From assembly GCA_916700875.1 (NCBI GenBank), contig CAKAKS010000176.1, positions 1 to 64,000 on the forward strand: 64,000 nt of DNA, written 5' to 3'. Shown here one piece after another: positions 12,266-23,377 of this stretch (the first letter of the stretch is position 1; each line of letters opens with the position of its first letter). The position numbers and the translations under genes are program-made. This DNA is from Sebastes aleutianus. Taxonomy: Eukaryota; Chordata; Actinopteri; Perciformes; Sebastidae. The notes under the pieces were generated by a model. It was given only the letters and a program-made list of their open reading frames with translations, searched no databases and was not told the origin of the DNA.

Positions 12266-12931
12266 AAGCAGTGCTGTCAATCGATTGAAATATTTAATCA
12301 CGATTAATTTTTCATCTGTTCAAAATGTACCTTAAAGGGAGATTTGTCAAGTATTTAATACTCTTATTAACATGGGAGTTGACAAATATGCTTTCTTATT
12401 GCAAATGCATTTATATATTTATTATTGGGAATCATTAACAACATAAAACAATGACAAATATTGTCCAGATACTGCAGATAATGCAGTACGAATGTCCAGA
12501 TACTGCCTTTAGCATAAAAAATATGCTCAAATCATAACATGGCAAACTGCAGCCCAACAGGCAACAACAGCTGTCAGTGTGTCAGTGTGCTGACTTGACT
12601 ATGACTTGCCCCAAACTGCATGTGATTATCACAAAGTGGGCATGTCTGTAAAGGGGAGACTCGTGGGTACCCATAGAACCCATTTTCATTCACATATCTT
12701 GAGGTCAGAGGTCAAGGGACCCCTTTGAATATGGCCATGCCAGTTTTTCCTCGCCAAAATGTAGCCTAACTTTGGAGCGTTATTTAGCCTCCTTGGCGAC
12801 AAGCTAGTATGACATGGTTGGTATCAATGGATTCCTTAGGTTTTGTAGTTTCATATGATGCCAGATTGGATTTTTAAGGTTAATTAAAAATCGCAATTGC
12901 GTAAGAAATTAGTGGCGTTAAAACAAATTAA
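12266..12931. mobile_element. GGGCTGTCAA-family TIR element, right end truncated
   Basis: It starts with GTGCTGTCAATCGATTGAAA and follows the copy at 25553 closely, but stops after 'gcgttaaaacaaatt' without the final TTGACAGCCC. Confidence 0.7.
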
Positions 12932-13349
12932 TTAAGAAAGCCACAAATTAGCACAGCAGCCATATTGATATGTCATTGCAGGGTAAACACAGGTGTAATA
13001 AATAACATTCATTATGACCCTGTTCTACCTGTGCTACTACATCATCCAATGTGACATACTGGTTGAAGAAGAAGAATTGTTTTATGAAGTAATGAGTGCA
13101 CTGATCTGCTCATGATTGTCTTTCAGGGATACCGGATCATGTTACTGTGTTAAATAAATAGATATAGATAGATAGATGTACTTTAGTGATCCAAAATTGG
13201 GAAATTATTAAAATAGAAATATAATATAATATATAAAAACAAATAATGAAAAGAGTGATGTTCAAAATGGCTCTATAAAAGGTAGAAATACATAGATGTG
13301 TTATAGGTCACATCTCAGTGTCATCTTCACTGCTTTCATTACAGATATG

Positions 13350-13401
<52 letters not shown>

Positions 13402-13800
13402 TATAGAGATTATAGTCCAACTTTAACTCAAATATATAAATAATAAATAAATTATTTATATATTTGATTTATATAATTTGATACATGATATTTTATTTGT
13501 TTAATAAATATATATCTTACTATAGTCACACTCAATTCATTATGGCATGTATTTAATCTCTCTGGATGATCCATTTGTATTTATCTTCAGTTTCTATGAG
13601 TAAGGGTGATTAAACCTGTAATAAAATGTTCAATCAAATGTTTCATAGTGTGTTTGAGAATGATCCCAATCCTGAAAAACATCCTAATAAATTACAGTTT
13701 TATTATTGTTAATCCAGCATCTCTAATTTCTACCTTTTGTATCTTCAGTTTCTTTTAGTGGAGATTGAAACATGACTCAGAACGCAAACTAGTTTGTTTG
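12932..13800. other. Spacer between C1q genes B and C
   Basis: No gene seen. It holds a GATA-type short run near 13160-13180, the TA microsatellite and AT-rich DNA. Confidence 0.55.
13352..13398. repeat. (TA)n microsatellite
   Basis: About 23 TA units in an AT-rich spacer. Confidence 0.95.
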
Positions 13801-13809
13801 GAAGTCTGG

Positions 13810-13815
13810 TTTATT
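13810..13815 (-). terminator. Poly(A) signal candidate for C1q gene C
   Basis: AATAAA on the minus strand, about 290 bp past the stop of gene C. Confidence 0.5.
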
Positions 13816-14103
13816 TCACTGGTAGGTTTCAGGTACACCAATTTTTTTTTTAAATTCTTATATCTATCACAATTTACATCACATCATTTCAGCAAAGGTC
13901 AACAGCTGTTACAATGAAAAAGACACCAAAGTTGGATTAAAATTCCCTCAAAAAGCTAATGTGATGATCTCAGGAAGAATAGTGAACCATAGTGATTGTC
14001 GGGATGGGCGATAGTACAAAAGATCAGATAGAGATTACAAATCAAGACAGTCACCACGGAAATATTTCATCTAACAGACTCAGAGTTACACAGCCCACAA
14101 CAG

Positions 14104-15370
14104 CTACATTTTTCTATATTCGACATCACTGTACAACAGGAAGCCAGTGAAAGTGTTAAAGTTGTTGTGGTCATCGCAGATGGCGCAACCTTCGGGCAGG
14201 TTGACCTTCACCTCGTCCCCGGTCTTCAGTTTCACAGACACAACAACAGTGGCACTGTCTTCATCGTCCTGGCCCTTGCGTTCGATGACGCTAGCCACCA
14301 CTTGGCCGTTTACCAGCAGATTGCCGCAGGCCATCAAGGAGGTTATAGATGAGGAGTAGACGGTGACGGCGAGGCTGTAGACCCCACAGCGGGGAGCGGT
14401 GAAGATACCGGTGTCCGTATTGTAGCCATCACCCAGGTTAAGGAAGACATTATTGTATTTGATGACGGGGAAGGGACCAAAGCAGCTCATAATTTCGGTA
14501 TGGTTTAAACTGACAGAGAAGGCACTGCGGTTGGCTGTAAATGCAGAGAAAGAAGAAATAATCAGGCAAAAGGAATAAAAAAAAGTGGATCAGTTTTGTT
14601 CTTTAAGATATTTTGATGATGTTTGTGTGACTTGCGGATGCGTTGCTCACTCATCATATCGTCGAGGGCCATCTTTGGTTTTGCCAGATACTTGGTCATT
14701 GCTTCATAGGTTTGGTTAAAGAAACTCTCCATCCTCATCATCTTCTTCTGCATCAGACAGCAGCCACACGACGGCTGATCCTTAAGACACGCTGCACACA
14801 TACATGAATACATTAGGTGGCAGATGAGAGTACATGCAGACACATTGACTATGTATTGACAGAACTTATTTCCATAACAATCTCTCACCGTAGTCTGGGT
14901 AGTCATGCTTTCCAGGCCATGTAAACGGACGCTGACTAAAAGCTGCATGCAGCAGACACAGCAACACAATAGCTGGGGGAAAAGAGCAAAAGCACACACC
15001 CATAAAACGCTTTGCATTACCATTGCTTTTCTCAGGCGATGAGCCTCTGAACTACTGTTTCTGCCCTTTTTCTTATGTTGAGGTGCAGAAGCTTCAATAA
15101 AAGACCATCCATTAAACAAGTGGCACGATGCTTTGCCAATACACTTTTTCTCTTTTTTTTTGTTTAATTCTATTTATTAGAAATGTAAACATACAGGTTA
15201 TCTTACCACATTATGAAAGAGTTTGACACTAATAATCAGGATATTTCTAACCCGCACTACTTCCATTGAAAAGTCACTGTGGAGTTCACGTTTCCTGTGA
15301 AGCTCCAACCATCTCCCTCCTAAATATTATGCCACCGTAGTTGCAACTCGTATCTAGTCTCACCTCTCAT
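14104..15370 (-). CDS. Secreted C1q-domain protein C (cerebellin-like), four exons
   Basis: Coding exons: 15370-15364 (ATGAGAG), 14972-14889, 14791-14651, 14534-14104. Total 663 bp, 220 aa, all in phase. The signal peptide is MRAIVLLCLLHAAFS. Exon 3 is 141 bp, as in genes B and D, and encodes CLKDQPSCGCCLMQKKM and a helical stalk. I place its donor at A|GTGAGC (14650) because this keeps the length and phase of the paralogues; a reading that runs on past it breaks the frame. Exon 4 is the gC1q domain: NRSAFSVSLN, MSCFGPF, VFLNLGDGYN, GIFTAPRCGVYSLAV, GCAICDDHNNFNTFTGFLLY. NHT is a possible N-glycan site. It lies tandem with gene B on the same strand. Confidence 0.91.
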
Positions 15371-15439
15371 GTCGATGCTGGTAAATGACGACGGCTTCAC
15401 AAGGATGGCAGATGTGTAGACTGATCATGAGGCAAAAGT

Positions 15440-15700
15440 CGTTGATATATATTTTTCTGAGAGCCCCTCCCTTGTTACCTTTCATTTTTATTCCTCCCTT
15501 TTTGGCATCGCTCCTTCTTGTTTTTGTTTTTTTATTGTCCGCCTTATTTGCCCATATAACTTTATAACTGGAGATGTGTTTCTTCATCACTAGGGGCTCT
15601 CGTTTTCTAAAAATCTCACACAAGCAGACACACACCCTCCAGGGCTTTGTTGTTGATGCCAACCAGGTATCACCTATCGCCTGAGATGAGGTGCTCTGCA
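15440..15700 (-). promoter_or_regulatory. Promoter of C1q gene C
   Basis: A TATATAT box lies at about 15444-15451. It is followed upstream by the same AGGGAGGGGCTCT block as gene B, and by about 240 bp that aligns with the gene B upstream DNA, including GCCCTGGAGGGTGTG at 15643-15657. Confidence 0.65.
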
Positions 15701-15764
15701 TGTGGAGTTCAGTTTTCTCAGTTTTGCAGGGATGTAATTCAGCCCTAATGAAATGATTGAACGA

Positions 15765-15801
15765 CCTACCTACCTGTCTACCTACCTATCTACCTGCCTG
15801 C
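15765..15801. repeat. (CTAC)n short tandem repeat
   Basis: Degenerate CTAC/CTGC tetranucleotides. Confidence 0.75.
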
Positions 15802-15841
15802 AAGCACATTATGATATGTTTACACTCATAATGGTAATTGT

Positions 15842-16012
15842 GGGGGCGTGGCTTTAGAGGGAGACCTGAACGGTCAGTGTTGTTGACTTGCTGACTTTCT
15901 CGCTAGATTTAGGGACTTTTGGAGCTTGTGCTGCTACTTTCATTGGAAAAGAGTTGGCAACACTGGACTCAGCTTTTTGGTTGGTTAAAATCTAGTGTAC
16001 TCTTGCTAGTTT
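15842..16012. mobile_element. GGGCGTGGCTTT-family repeat, copy 1
   Basis: It contains the words GACTTTCTCGCTAGATTTAG and CTACTTTCATTGGAAAAGAG, which are present inverted at 17303-17445. Boundaries are approximate. Confidence 0.6.
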
Positions 16013-16046
16013 CTCAGTATCGACCCTACTTTTAAATAGCCCATGC

Positions 16047-16501
16047 AAGGGATGCACCAATCTGACTTTTTCAGTCCAGATACCAATCCGATACCAGTGT
16101 TTAATTAATAAGCTGTCTGGAAGTGACTGGGATCATTCTTTTATATGTAAGGCAATATCAGGCTCGACTTAAACATTGCTTTCCTAACTTTGTAAAACAA
16201 AATATAACAAATAAATACATGGATATAACTTTACTGAATTCTTACTTATTATTGAAATAATAAATCGTACACCAGCAACTTGGCAAAAAATCTTTAAAAT
16301 TAACAGGATTTTAATTCAAGTGTTTAAATGCAGCAAGAAATTGGTCAAAACTTAAACAGGAATTTAAATTCCAGTATTTAAGGTGTATAGTATATAAACG
16401 TAGAATTGAATTGAATAAATCAGCCCCATTGTCACCGATACCCGATCCAGCTATTTAAGTCAGTATCGGCCCGATATCCGATCCGGTATCGGTGCATCCC
16501 T
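16047..16501. mobile_element. hAT-like MITE (AGGGATGCACC termini)
   Basis: The termini AGGGATGCACC and GGTGCATCCCT form inverted repeats about 455 bp apart. Near-matching 8-mers AGCCCATG and AGCCCACG flank the element, as expected for an aged hAT target duplication. It has no coding capacity. It sits between two inverted copies of another repeat. Confidence 0.75.
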
Positions 16502-16559
16502 AGCCCACGCTCATGAGTCAGAGTAGCCTAGGAATGCAAGCCACCAGCCTGCGGATGCA

Positions 16560-17290
16560 AGTGAGGCCCTGTTCAGACCTGGCATTAACATGCGTCTTGG
16601 ATGATCCGATCACAAGTGGACAGCTCTAAGTACGCCTGTTCACACCTGGTATTAGAGTGCAGCAGACAATGTGACGTAATATCACCTGTTGAAAGTCAGC
16701 GTCGGGCTCGAGCTTGCTCGCTCTAAATAGACATGAACGAGTATCGCTCAAAACAGTGAGGCGACACACGTCAGCTAAAAGCACAATATCACTCTATATT
16801 TCACCTGCTTGGCAGTAATGTTAGCTGACCAGACGAAGGTCTCTCCATGAATCACTGCTGATCATAGTGTTGGCTTTTCATGCTTCAGCGCAGGCTGAGG
16901 CAGCGGGACTCCGCAGCGAGAAACGTTATCATCTCCACCCGCAGCCTGAGTGAACAGGGGCGACACCGGCACCCAGTCGGTAACGAAGCGATAACGTTTC
17001 TCTCTGAAGAGCTCCGTCACTTCACAAGACACAGGAAACCTCTGTTGGTCTGGAGGAGCTGCAGCAGTTATTTCTGCACAAACGTCCACTGAACATTCAC
17101 TAGATATTCTCAGAGCTAAACTAACTCTTCTGCATTGTGGAGTGAGCGCACGTTCACGTCTAGAGGTGGAGCGAGCTGAGCGAGAATGCGCGCTGTCTGA
17201 GTGAAGGCAGGCAGGCAGAGGAGCAGTGACTCTGGACACACGCGAGCGCGCATGTGTCCTGACCCGGTACATTTATACGCTTAAAAAGTT
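16560..17290. other. Repeat-like, GC-richer block, no gene supported
   Basis: It begins with CTGTTCAGACCTGGCATTAA and 'cctgttcacacctggtattag', two variants of one word 58 bp apart. It contains open frames on both strands with no domain or splice pattern. I infer a further transposon body flanked by the copies at 15842 and 17295. Confidence 0.4.
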
Positions 17291-17294
17291 ACAA

Positions 17295-17610
17295 ACAGTC
17301 CCTTTAACTAACCAAAAAGCAGAGTCCAGTATTGCCAACTCTTTTCCAATGAAAGTAGCAGCACAAGCTCCAAAAGTCAATAAATCTAGCGAGAAAGTCG
17401 GCAAGTCGACAACACTGACAGTCCGTTCAGGTCTGGTAAACTCAAGTAACTCAACACTATTCACTGGAGGACAATGAAACTCTCATTTTACATGTGGCGT
17501 AAAACAACTTGTTTGGTCATGCCCTGATTGAAAAAGGCCGACAGATTAGAACGATATAAACACTGATGGCATGGCTTCTGGGTGCAAAATATCTATCTTG
17601 AATTGGGGTT
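17295..17610. mobile_element. GGGCGTGGCTTT-family repeat, copy 2 (inverted to copy 1)
   Basis: Its left half is the inverse of 15866-16000. Its right half (17440-17610) is the inverse of 22513-22690, so one family spans both parts. Confidence 0.65.
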
Positions 17611-18820
17611 TAAATAATCTGCTGGTATAGAAAACAATTATGCAATGTCAGTGTTCAACGTGTAGTGGACTGCTCAATCTGAGCTCATATCAATGATAAC
17701 TCTACTGTTATGCCTCTTTTTTTCTATCACATATCTTTATCGATTTTTAACATAATACTTCACTTTTCCAAAATGGGTTGGTTACATCTTTGAAGTCTCC
17801 CTCGAGAAATCTTCCCCCCCATTCACCCATTTACCCACGTATGAACTGAGTCCTCGGTGTAGATAACAACAAAAATGATAATTTACAAAATGATAATAAT
17901 AATAACGAAAATAATTGAAATTACTTGAGTGATTACTATTGATCTGTCCCCCGTGCCTCTCGATTGTTAGTGTTGTGTATAAGTCCTACTGGAGTCAGTG
18001 GACTTTAGATAGTGAAGAATTGTTAACCTGAATGTTAACTAGTTGAGGTACTCGTTTTGTTTGTATTTCATTGTGCATAGAGCAGTGGCATAATTTGTCA
18101 GATTGTTAGGATTGTTCAGGGCTAGGGTTTGTGCCTTCGTTGTCTCCTTTTCGGCCACCCTAAACCCTTGTTTTCATTTAGTATTAATTCAAACCATTGT
18201 ATGTTTTATTTTGCTTTAATTTCATCCACCCATCAATAAACAAGTGATTGCCTGATAACATCGGCTCAATGTTACTCCCTTTACCCCTACACCAGCTCCG
18301 GGTTGTAACATAAAATACATATATACAAATCTCCACTTGCAGAAATGCATACATACTTGCCTGTTTGATTCCAAAACGTAAGGTATAAATCCCATATTTT
18401 ATGAAAGATATGACTTGTTTGTTTGATCGTGTGTGAGGTGTCTAGCAATAAGACGCTTCACTTGTATTAGGCAAAGGTTAATCAACTTGCTTTCATGAGT
18501 TCTCAGGGCCAACGCTTCTGGAATAAGACTAAGGATACAAATCTCTGGGTTTACAGGGATTTTTTTTTTGCGGATGATGTTGGAAATTGTGTTGATTATT
18601 CCTTTCCAAAAGTCTTGCATGTGATTACACTTAGGGTTCCTGCTATGCCGCTTTTAAACAAGTTTATCTGAACAAAACGTATTATATTTTCAGTGCTGCC
18701 AACTCACAGGTCACAATATAGCGTCGCAAACACAGAAGAAATACAATATCTTTGTGTGTTGATGGGAACACTGAACCGAGTGACCAACTTTCCTCAGGAT
18801 AGATGATACCTGATCTACAT
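17611..18820. other. Spacer upstream of C1q gene D
   Basis: I see no gene or clear repeat boundary here, only AT-rich DNA with short homopolymer runs. Confidence 0.5.
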
Positions 18821-18829
18821 CTACAACAG

Positions 18830-18990
18830 GAAGCCCTGGAGGGTGTGTGTGTCTGTGAAGCCCCCACTCAAACAGAAATAAGATAAGGTATAGAGGTGTA
18901 TACATATACAGGTATGAAGGCCCAAAAGGTGGACATTAGGTTTAAAGGGGAGGAGCTATAGAATAGAATTGATGGGAAACATATATAGGT
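18830..18990 (+). promoter_or_regulatory. Promoter of C1q gene D
   Basis: GCCCTGGAGGGTGTGTGTGT lies at 18833-18852 and a CATATATAGG TATA box at 18980-18989, about 70 bp before the start codon. CATCAGTCCATC follows the TATA box, as in gene B. The order and spacing match genes B and C on the other strand. Confidence 0.65.
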
Positions 18991-19057
18991 GTGACTCCTG
19001 CATCAGTCCATCACACCTTCTGCCTTCCTGAAGCCAATATCGGTTGCCAGCATCACC

Positions 19058-21360
19058 ATGCGAGGTGAGACTAGATATAATAAGAAAAAACTTGTAAAAT
19101 TTTCTCAATGTCATGACTGTTTCTGGGTTTCATGGTACTTCCTTTTTGATCTTCTTCTCCCAGCTATTGTATTGCTGTGTCTGTTGGAAGTAGCCTTCGT
19201 CCAGGCTGCTCAGTACGACTGGGGCGGACCTGCAGATGTCGACCCCAACGTGGCTAATGGTGAGCGTTTTTTCACAAAATAAATGAAGCCATGGGACATA
19301 GTCAATAGCTGTGTTTCCATTCACATTAGAAAAGCTGAATGGAAATGGCAAAAAATTACGCTCGCTTGAGGGTGATGCGCTTGATGGTAGGTTTATAGGT
19401 TTTAGAAACGCATTTGCCGAATAAATTCTGACATAGTGAACATTTAAATCACATGACTGATCAGCTGATCGGTGTTTTCCTGGATATTCCCATAATGTGC
19501 GAATGCTTGTCTTCGTCTCTGGACAACATGAAACATGGCCAATAGAGTGCTGCAGGAATGAAAACCCAGAAATGAGTTAGCATTTTAGCACTTCCGGTTC
19601 CTTTGTTCGGTAGTCAATGGGATTTAGTTAGATGCCTGAAATAAGGTCTGTGGTTAACACAAGCTGAAGAGATTTTAACGTTTTGTTCTACAATATAAAA
19701 TACGTCAGTAAATATACCACTTGTGAATTTTGAAGCCTTTCTGTGCCTTAAAAAAGGCGGTTGCTAAAAAGTGGCTAAATGAGACTACTAAACGTCATCA
19801 CGCCGACTCGTCCGCCTCTACAACCTCGTTGTGTATACTCGCGCTCATGCGACCGTGGTGTAGTTCATTTATAGCCTAATGGAACGTGTAAGTATCATAA
19901 ACCCAGGGCGATGCTAACTTCCTGGTTGGCCTACAGAAATACGTCATCCCAGCACTCTATACCAGCTGACATGAAAGATCAATTCAAACTTGCCCAATTG
20001 AAACAAAATCCTGAAGACCCTTATATTATATTGATTCCTTGGAAAACTATACGATATTTGCTGATACCGTGAAGTCTGCCACGATATGAGTTCTATTCGA
20101 TTCAATTCAGGGGCGATCAATATGAGGCGATATCAAACGTCCATTTAACATAATCAGTTACATTTATATCAACTCACAAAAAACAACTAAAAAATTATTT
20201 GACAATTTTATTATTGGGCTTTGTAGGAAGGAGGTGCACTTGGACGGAAATTCTGACAGATGTGCCATGGGAATTTCAAAATAAAGGCGTATCTTAAAGA
20301 TATGTATCGATGTTCTCACTTTGCATCAATGATATTGGATCGTTGTCGATCATTGAATCGATATATCGATCTAGATCTACACCCCTAGTAGATGGGTTAG
20401 ATGGCCAAGCTGACTTGTTTTGTTTCCGGTTCGCAACCTCTTCTAGCAACTACTAGCTTTGCGTATCCCATAGCACCAACTTCTGAGTTTATTCGCTCCA
20501 AACCAGTTAATGGAAACGTGCCTAATTTGCATTTTCTTTTTTTGCGGCATTTAAAAAGTTTGCTTAAAATTTGCTTGACAATTGAATGGAAACACGGCTA
20601 ATGTGTCTGCACACACTCTCATCTGCAACCTATACTGTGTTTCTGTGTCCTCAGAGTGTCTTACTGACCAGGGGTCGTGCGGCTGCTGTCTGATGCAGCA
20701 GCAGATGCACAGGATGACGACGTTCTTTAACACGAGCCTCAATGCGCTTGAGAAGGAACTGATGGAAACACAGTCCGTCCTCAACAATGTCAGAGGTGAG
20801 GCATGAGTTATACAAATCAGACAGTGAAGGTCATCAAACTAAAGAATAAAATTGTTCTCCACACGTTCTGTCACCCAATTAGGGTTTTTTCCAAATGTAA
20901 CTTCATGTTTTTCTCTGCATCTCCAGCCAGCCGTAGTGCCTTCTCTGTCGCTCTAAACAATGCCGATAGAATTACCTGCTTTGGCCCCTTCCGCGACGAC
21001 AGGCTCATCGCCTACAAAAATGTCTTCATCAACCTGGGTAATAACTACAATGCGGACACCGGTATCTTCATTGCCCCGCGCTCTGGTGTCTACAGCCTCG
21101 CCCTCACCGTCTACAGCGACGCTGGCTCTCCTGGTAACAGCTTGGCCGCCTGCGCCAATCTGCAGGTGAACGGCCAAGTGATGGCAGGACCCAGAGATAA
21201 AAATATGCAAGACCAAGAGGACAGTGCCACTATTGTTGTGGCCGTCCAACTGATGGCTGGGGACAAAGTGTCTGTCAACCTGCCCATTGGATGTTTCCTC
21301 TGCGATGACAGCAACCACTATAACACTTTCACTGGTTTCCTGCTGTATGCTACTGACTAA
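19058..21360 (+). CDS. Secreted C1q-domain protein D (cerebellin-like), four exons
   Basis: Coding exons: 19058-19064 (ATGCGAG), 19164-19259, 20655-20795, 20927-21360. Total 678 bp, 225 aa, all in phase. The signal peptide is MRAIVLLCLLEVAFVQA, and the mature start is about AQYDWGG, like gene B. Exon 3 (141 bp) encodes ECLTDQGSCGCCLMQQQM and a helical stalk with an NTS glycosylation sequon. Exon 4 is a complete gC1q domain: SAFSVALNNADRITCFGPF, VFINLGNNYN, GIFIAPRSGVYSLAL, GCFLCDDSNHYNTFTGFLLY. It is closest by eye to gene B but lies on the opposite strand. Intron 2 (19260-20654) is unusually long because a TIR element has filled it. Confidence 0.93.
19306..20603. mobile_element. TIR element filling C1q-D intron 2, with nested insertions
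   Basis: The ends AGCTGTGTTTCCATTCAC and TTGAATGGAAACACGGCT are inverted. Inside are further candidate elements: one around 19540-19960 bounded by 'agtgctgcagg' and 'cagcactctat', and one ending near 20395 with 'tctacacccctagta'. Confidence 0.6.
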
Positions 21361-21766
21361 GTTAGAGAAATGTAGCTGCTCTGGGATTTGTACCAACTGA
21401 GTCTGATATATGAAATATTTCTGTGGTTGTGCTCTGTAGCCCTTAATGTATCTGCTCTTTTGTACTGTCGTCCATCCCAACACAATGCTCTTATCTTAGT
21501 CTTATTTCATCATGTTCCACTATCCTAACTCATTATTATCTTCTTGACAGAAGCAAGTACATTTTCTAATGTTTGAAGCCTTTTCAAAACATAAGAAATA
21601 ACATTTCAAAATGTTACTATTGTCCATGTTCTGACCTTCCTCACAACTGATTAATGTCATACAGCCTGTGTATCTTTGTTCTTGTAACTGCAAATATGTC
21701 ACTTACTGATTTTATGTGACATAAATCGTGATTGAAATATGTGATATACCTGTAAAATCGCAAAAA

Positions 21767-21772
21767 AATAAA
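21767..21772 (+). terminator. Poly(A) signal candidate for C1q gene D
   Basis: AATAAA about 410 bp past the gene D stop codon. Confidence 0.45.
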
Positions 21773-22332
21773 TCAGGATTCAAAACAAAATAGTAGCGTT
21801 ATGAAGTATTTTGTTTTAATCTTAATAATTAAAAAAGTCAAAAGATTTAGCACTGCACCCCTAAGACATTGTTGGACTCTTGGTGGACAGATATCAACTT
21901 TTTTATTCCACACATTTGTCTTCTTTGTCAAAACCTGGCTCCCAACATTACCCACAATGAAACTCAACAGTTCGCTCAGAGATTCGGGGGTGTTATGCCA
22001 TGGTTGCCAACTTTGGTTACCTGGCTGGAGTGAGATTTTGATGACTTGGCTAAATCGCACGGGTGCTGCGCCACGCCGCACCGCACAATATAACACAAAT
22101 CATGACAATCACACTGTACATTGTCCGATACAGTACACGCAGTGCATATGTTCTAGAAGAAAGTTCTTCTAAAGTTTAAAAAAATATCAACAATAGCTTT
22201 TTATTGTAGATTACGGTCATTCTTAAAGTGATTTAAAAGTCAGTGGTGAGTTATTTTTCGTTCTTTGTGAACCACATGGCTAAGTTGTGTTGTGGTCTCA
22301 TCGTATTTTAAGTCGTATACTTATTGTTGTTT

Positions 22333-22507
22333 TGTTTATCTGTTCAAAATGTACCTTAACGGGAGATTTGTCAAGTATTTAATATACTTACCAACATGAG
22401 AGTGGGCAAATATGCTTGTTTAATGCAAATGTATGTGTATATTTATTATTGGAAACCAATTAACAACACAAAACAATGACAGATATTGTCCAGAAACCCT
22501 CACAGGT
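22333..22507. mobile_element. GGGCTGTCAA-family fragment
   Basis: It matches about 175 bp of the interior of 25630-25800 (from 'tgttcaaaatgtacctta' to 'aaaccctcacagg'). Both termini are missing. Confidence 0.7.
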
Positions 22508-22512
22508 AGCTA

Positions 22513-22690
22513 CTGGAGGTACAAGAAAGATATTTTGCACCCAGAAGCCATGCCATCAGTGTTTATATCGTTCTAATCTGTCCACCTTTTTCAATCAGGG
22601 CATGACAAAACAAGTTGTTTTGCACCACATGTAAAATGAGAGTTTCATTGTCCTCCTGTGAATAGTGTTGAGTTACTTGAGTTTACTAGC
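22513..22690. mobile_element. GGGCGTGGCTTT-family fragment, copy 3
   Basis: It is the inverse of 17440-17610, including GCACCCAGAAGCCATGCCAT and the 'ctcctgtgaatagtgttgag' word. Confidence 0.65.
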
Positions 22691-23174
22691 ACAAAGCAAG
22701 GCTACTGCTTATGAGTGTTTGGATCAAGAGAGAAACGGCACACAAATTGTTTCCTCCCCGAGAGCAACAAGTGAGGTGGAGGTGAGAATTTGAGTCTTAA
22801 TCAATCTTTGATTGAATGCAAATCAGGACTCAATGAATAATACCCTTAGCTGTGTCAAGAGATAGAAATGGGTGGACAAAACACCAATGAAGGTCAATTT
22901 TGCAAATCCATGTGGGAATGCTAAAGATACTACAGATAACTTAAGAATGGAAGGGGAGCTTAAAAGCATCCAGGTCACCGAAGTGTCGGGATCAAAGATA
23001 AGATCAGCAGTACTCTGGTTATTGCTTTTAGTCACATAAGAAGGAATCTGTATTATACAATTCACACTAATACTGAGGGCTACTCAAACCGTCAACAACG
23101 CTTTAGGTCAACCTTCATCTCAAAAGAGTATGTTTAAAAAAAGAAGAATAAAAGAAATGTGTGTTTTCTGCTCT

Positions 23175-23180
23175 TTTATT
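23175..23180 (-). terminator. Poly(A) signal candidate for TRIM gene
   Basis: AATAAA on the minus strand, about 200 bp past the TRIM stop codon. Confidence 0.5.
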
Positions 23181-23377
23181 CACTTATAAAGTCATCTTTT
23201 GGAAAATATACATCACACCAATAAAAGCTGGTGCAAAAAGAATATTTTGAGAACCAGACATTCCTGAACATTTATCTCATTTAGCTCATTTACTTCCTTA
23301 TTTAAACTGTCACATGCTTCCAACCATACAATCAGGTTATATAACAAAAAAACAACAGCCCATCCTTCATATACATC

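Larger units (their letters stand above)
21773..23170. other. Spacer between C1q-D and TRIM
   Basis: No gene seen. It holds the truncated GGGCTGTCAA-family piece 22333-22507 joined directly to the repeat copy 22513-22690. The rest is AT-rich DNA. Confidence 0.5.

Noticed and set aside
14562..14650. Extension of C1q-C exon 3 past 14651
   Set aside because: The open frame continues, but the A|GTGAGC donor restores the 141-bp exon length and phase seen in both paralogues.
16862..17272. A 136-aa minus-strand open frame
   Set aside because: It lies in a repeat-like GC-richer block, has no domain or splice partner and an overlapping frame on the other strand.
20953..21483. A 176-aa minus-strand frame opposite C1q gene D
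   Set aside because: It is the antisense shadow of the gC1q exon, which has a signal-peptide-to-domain model on the plus strand.
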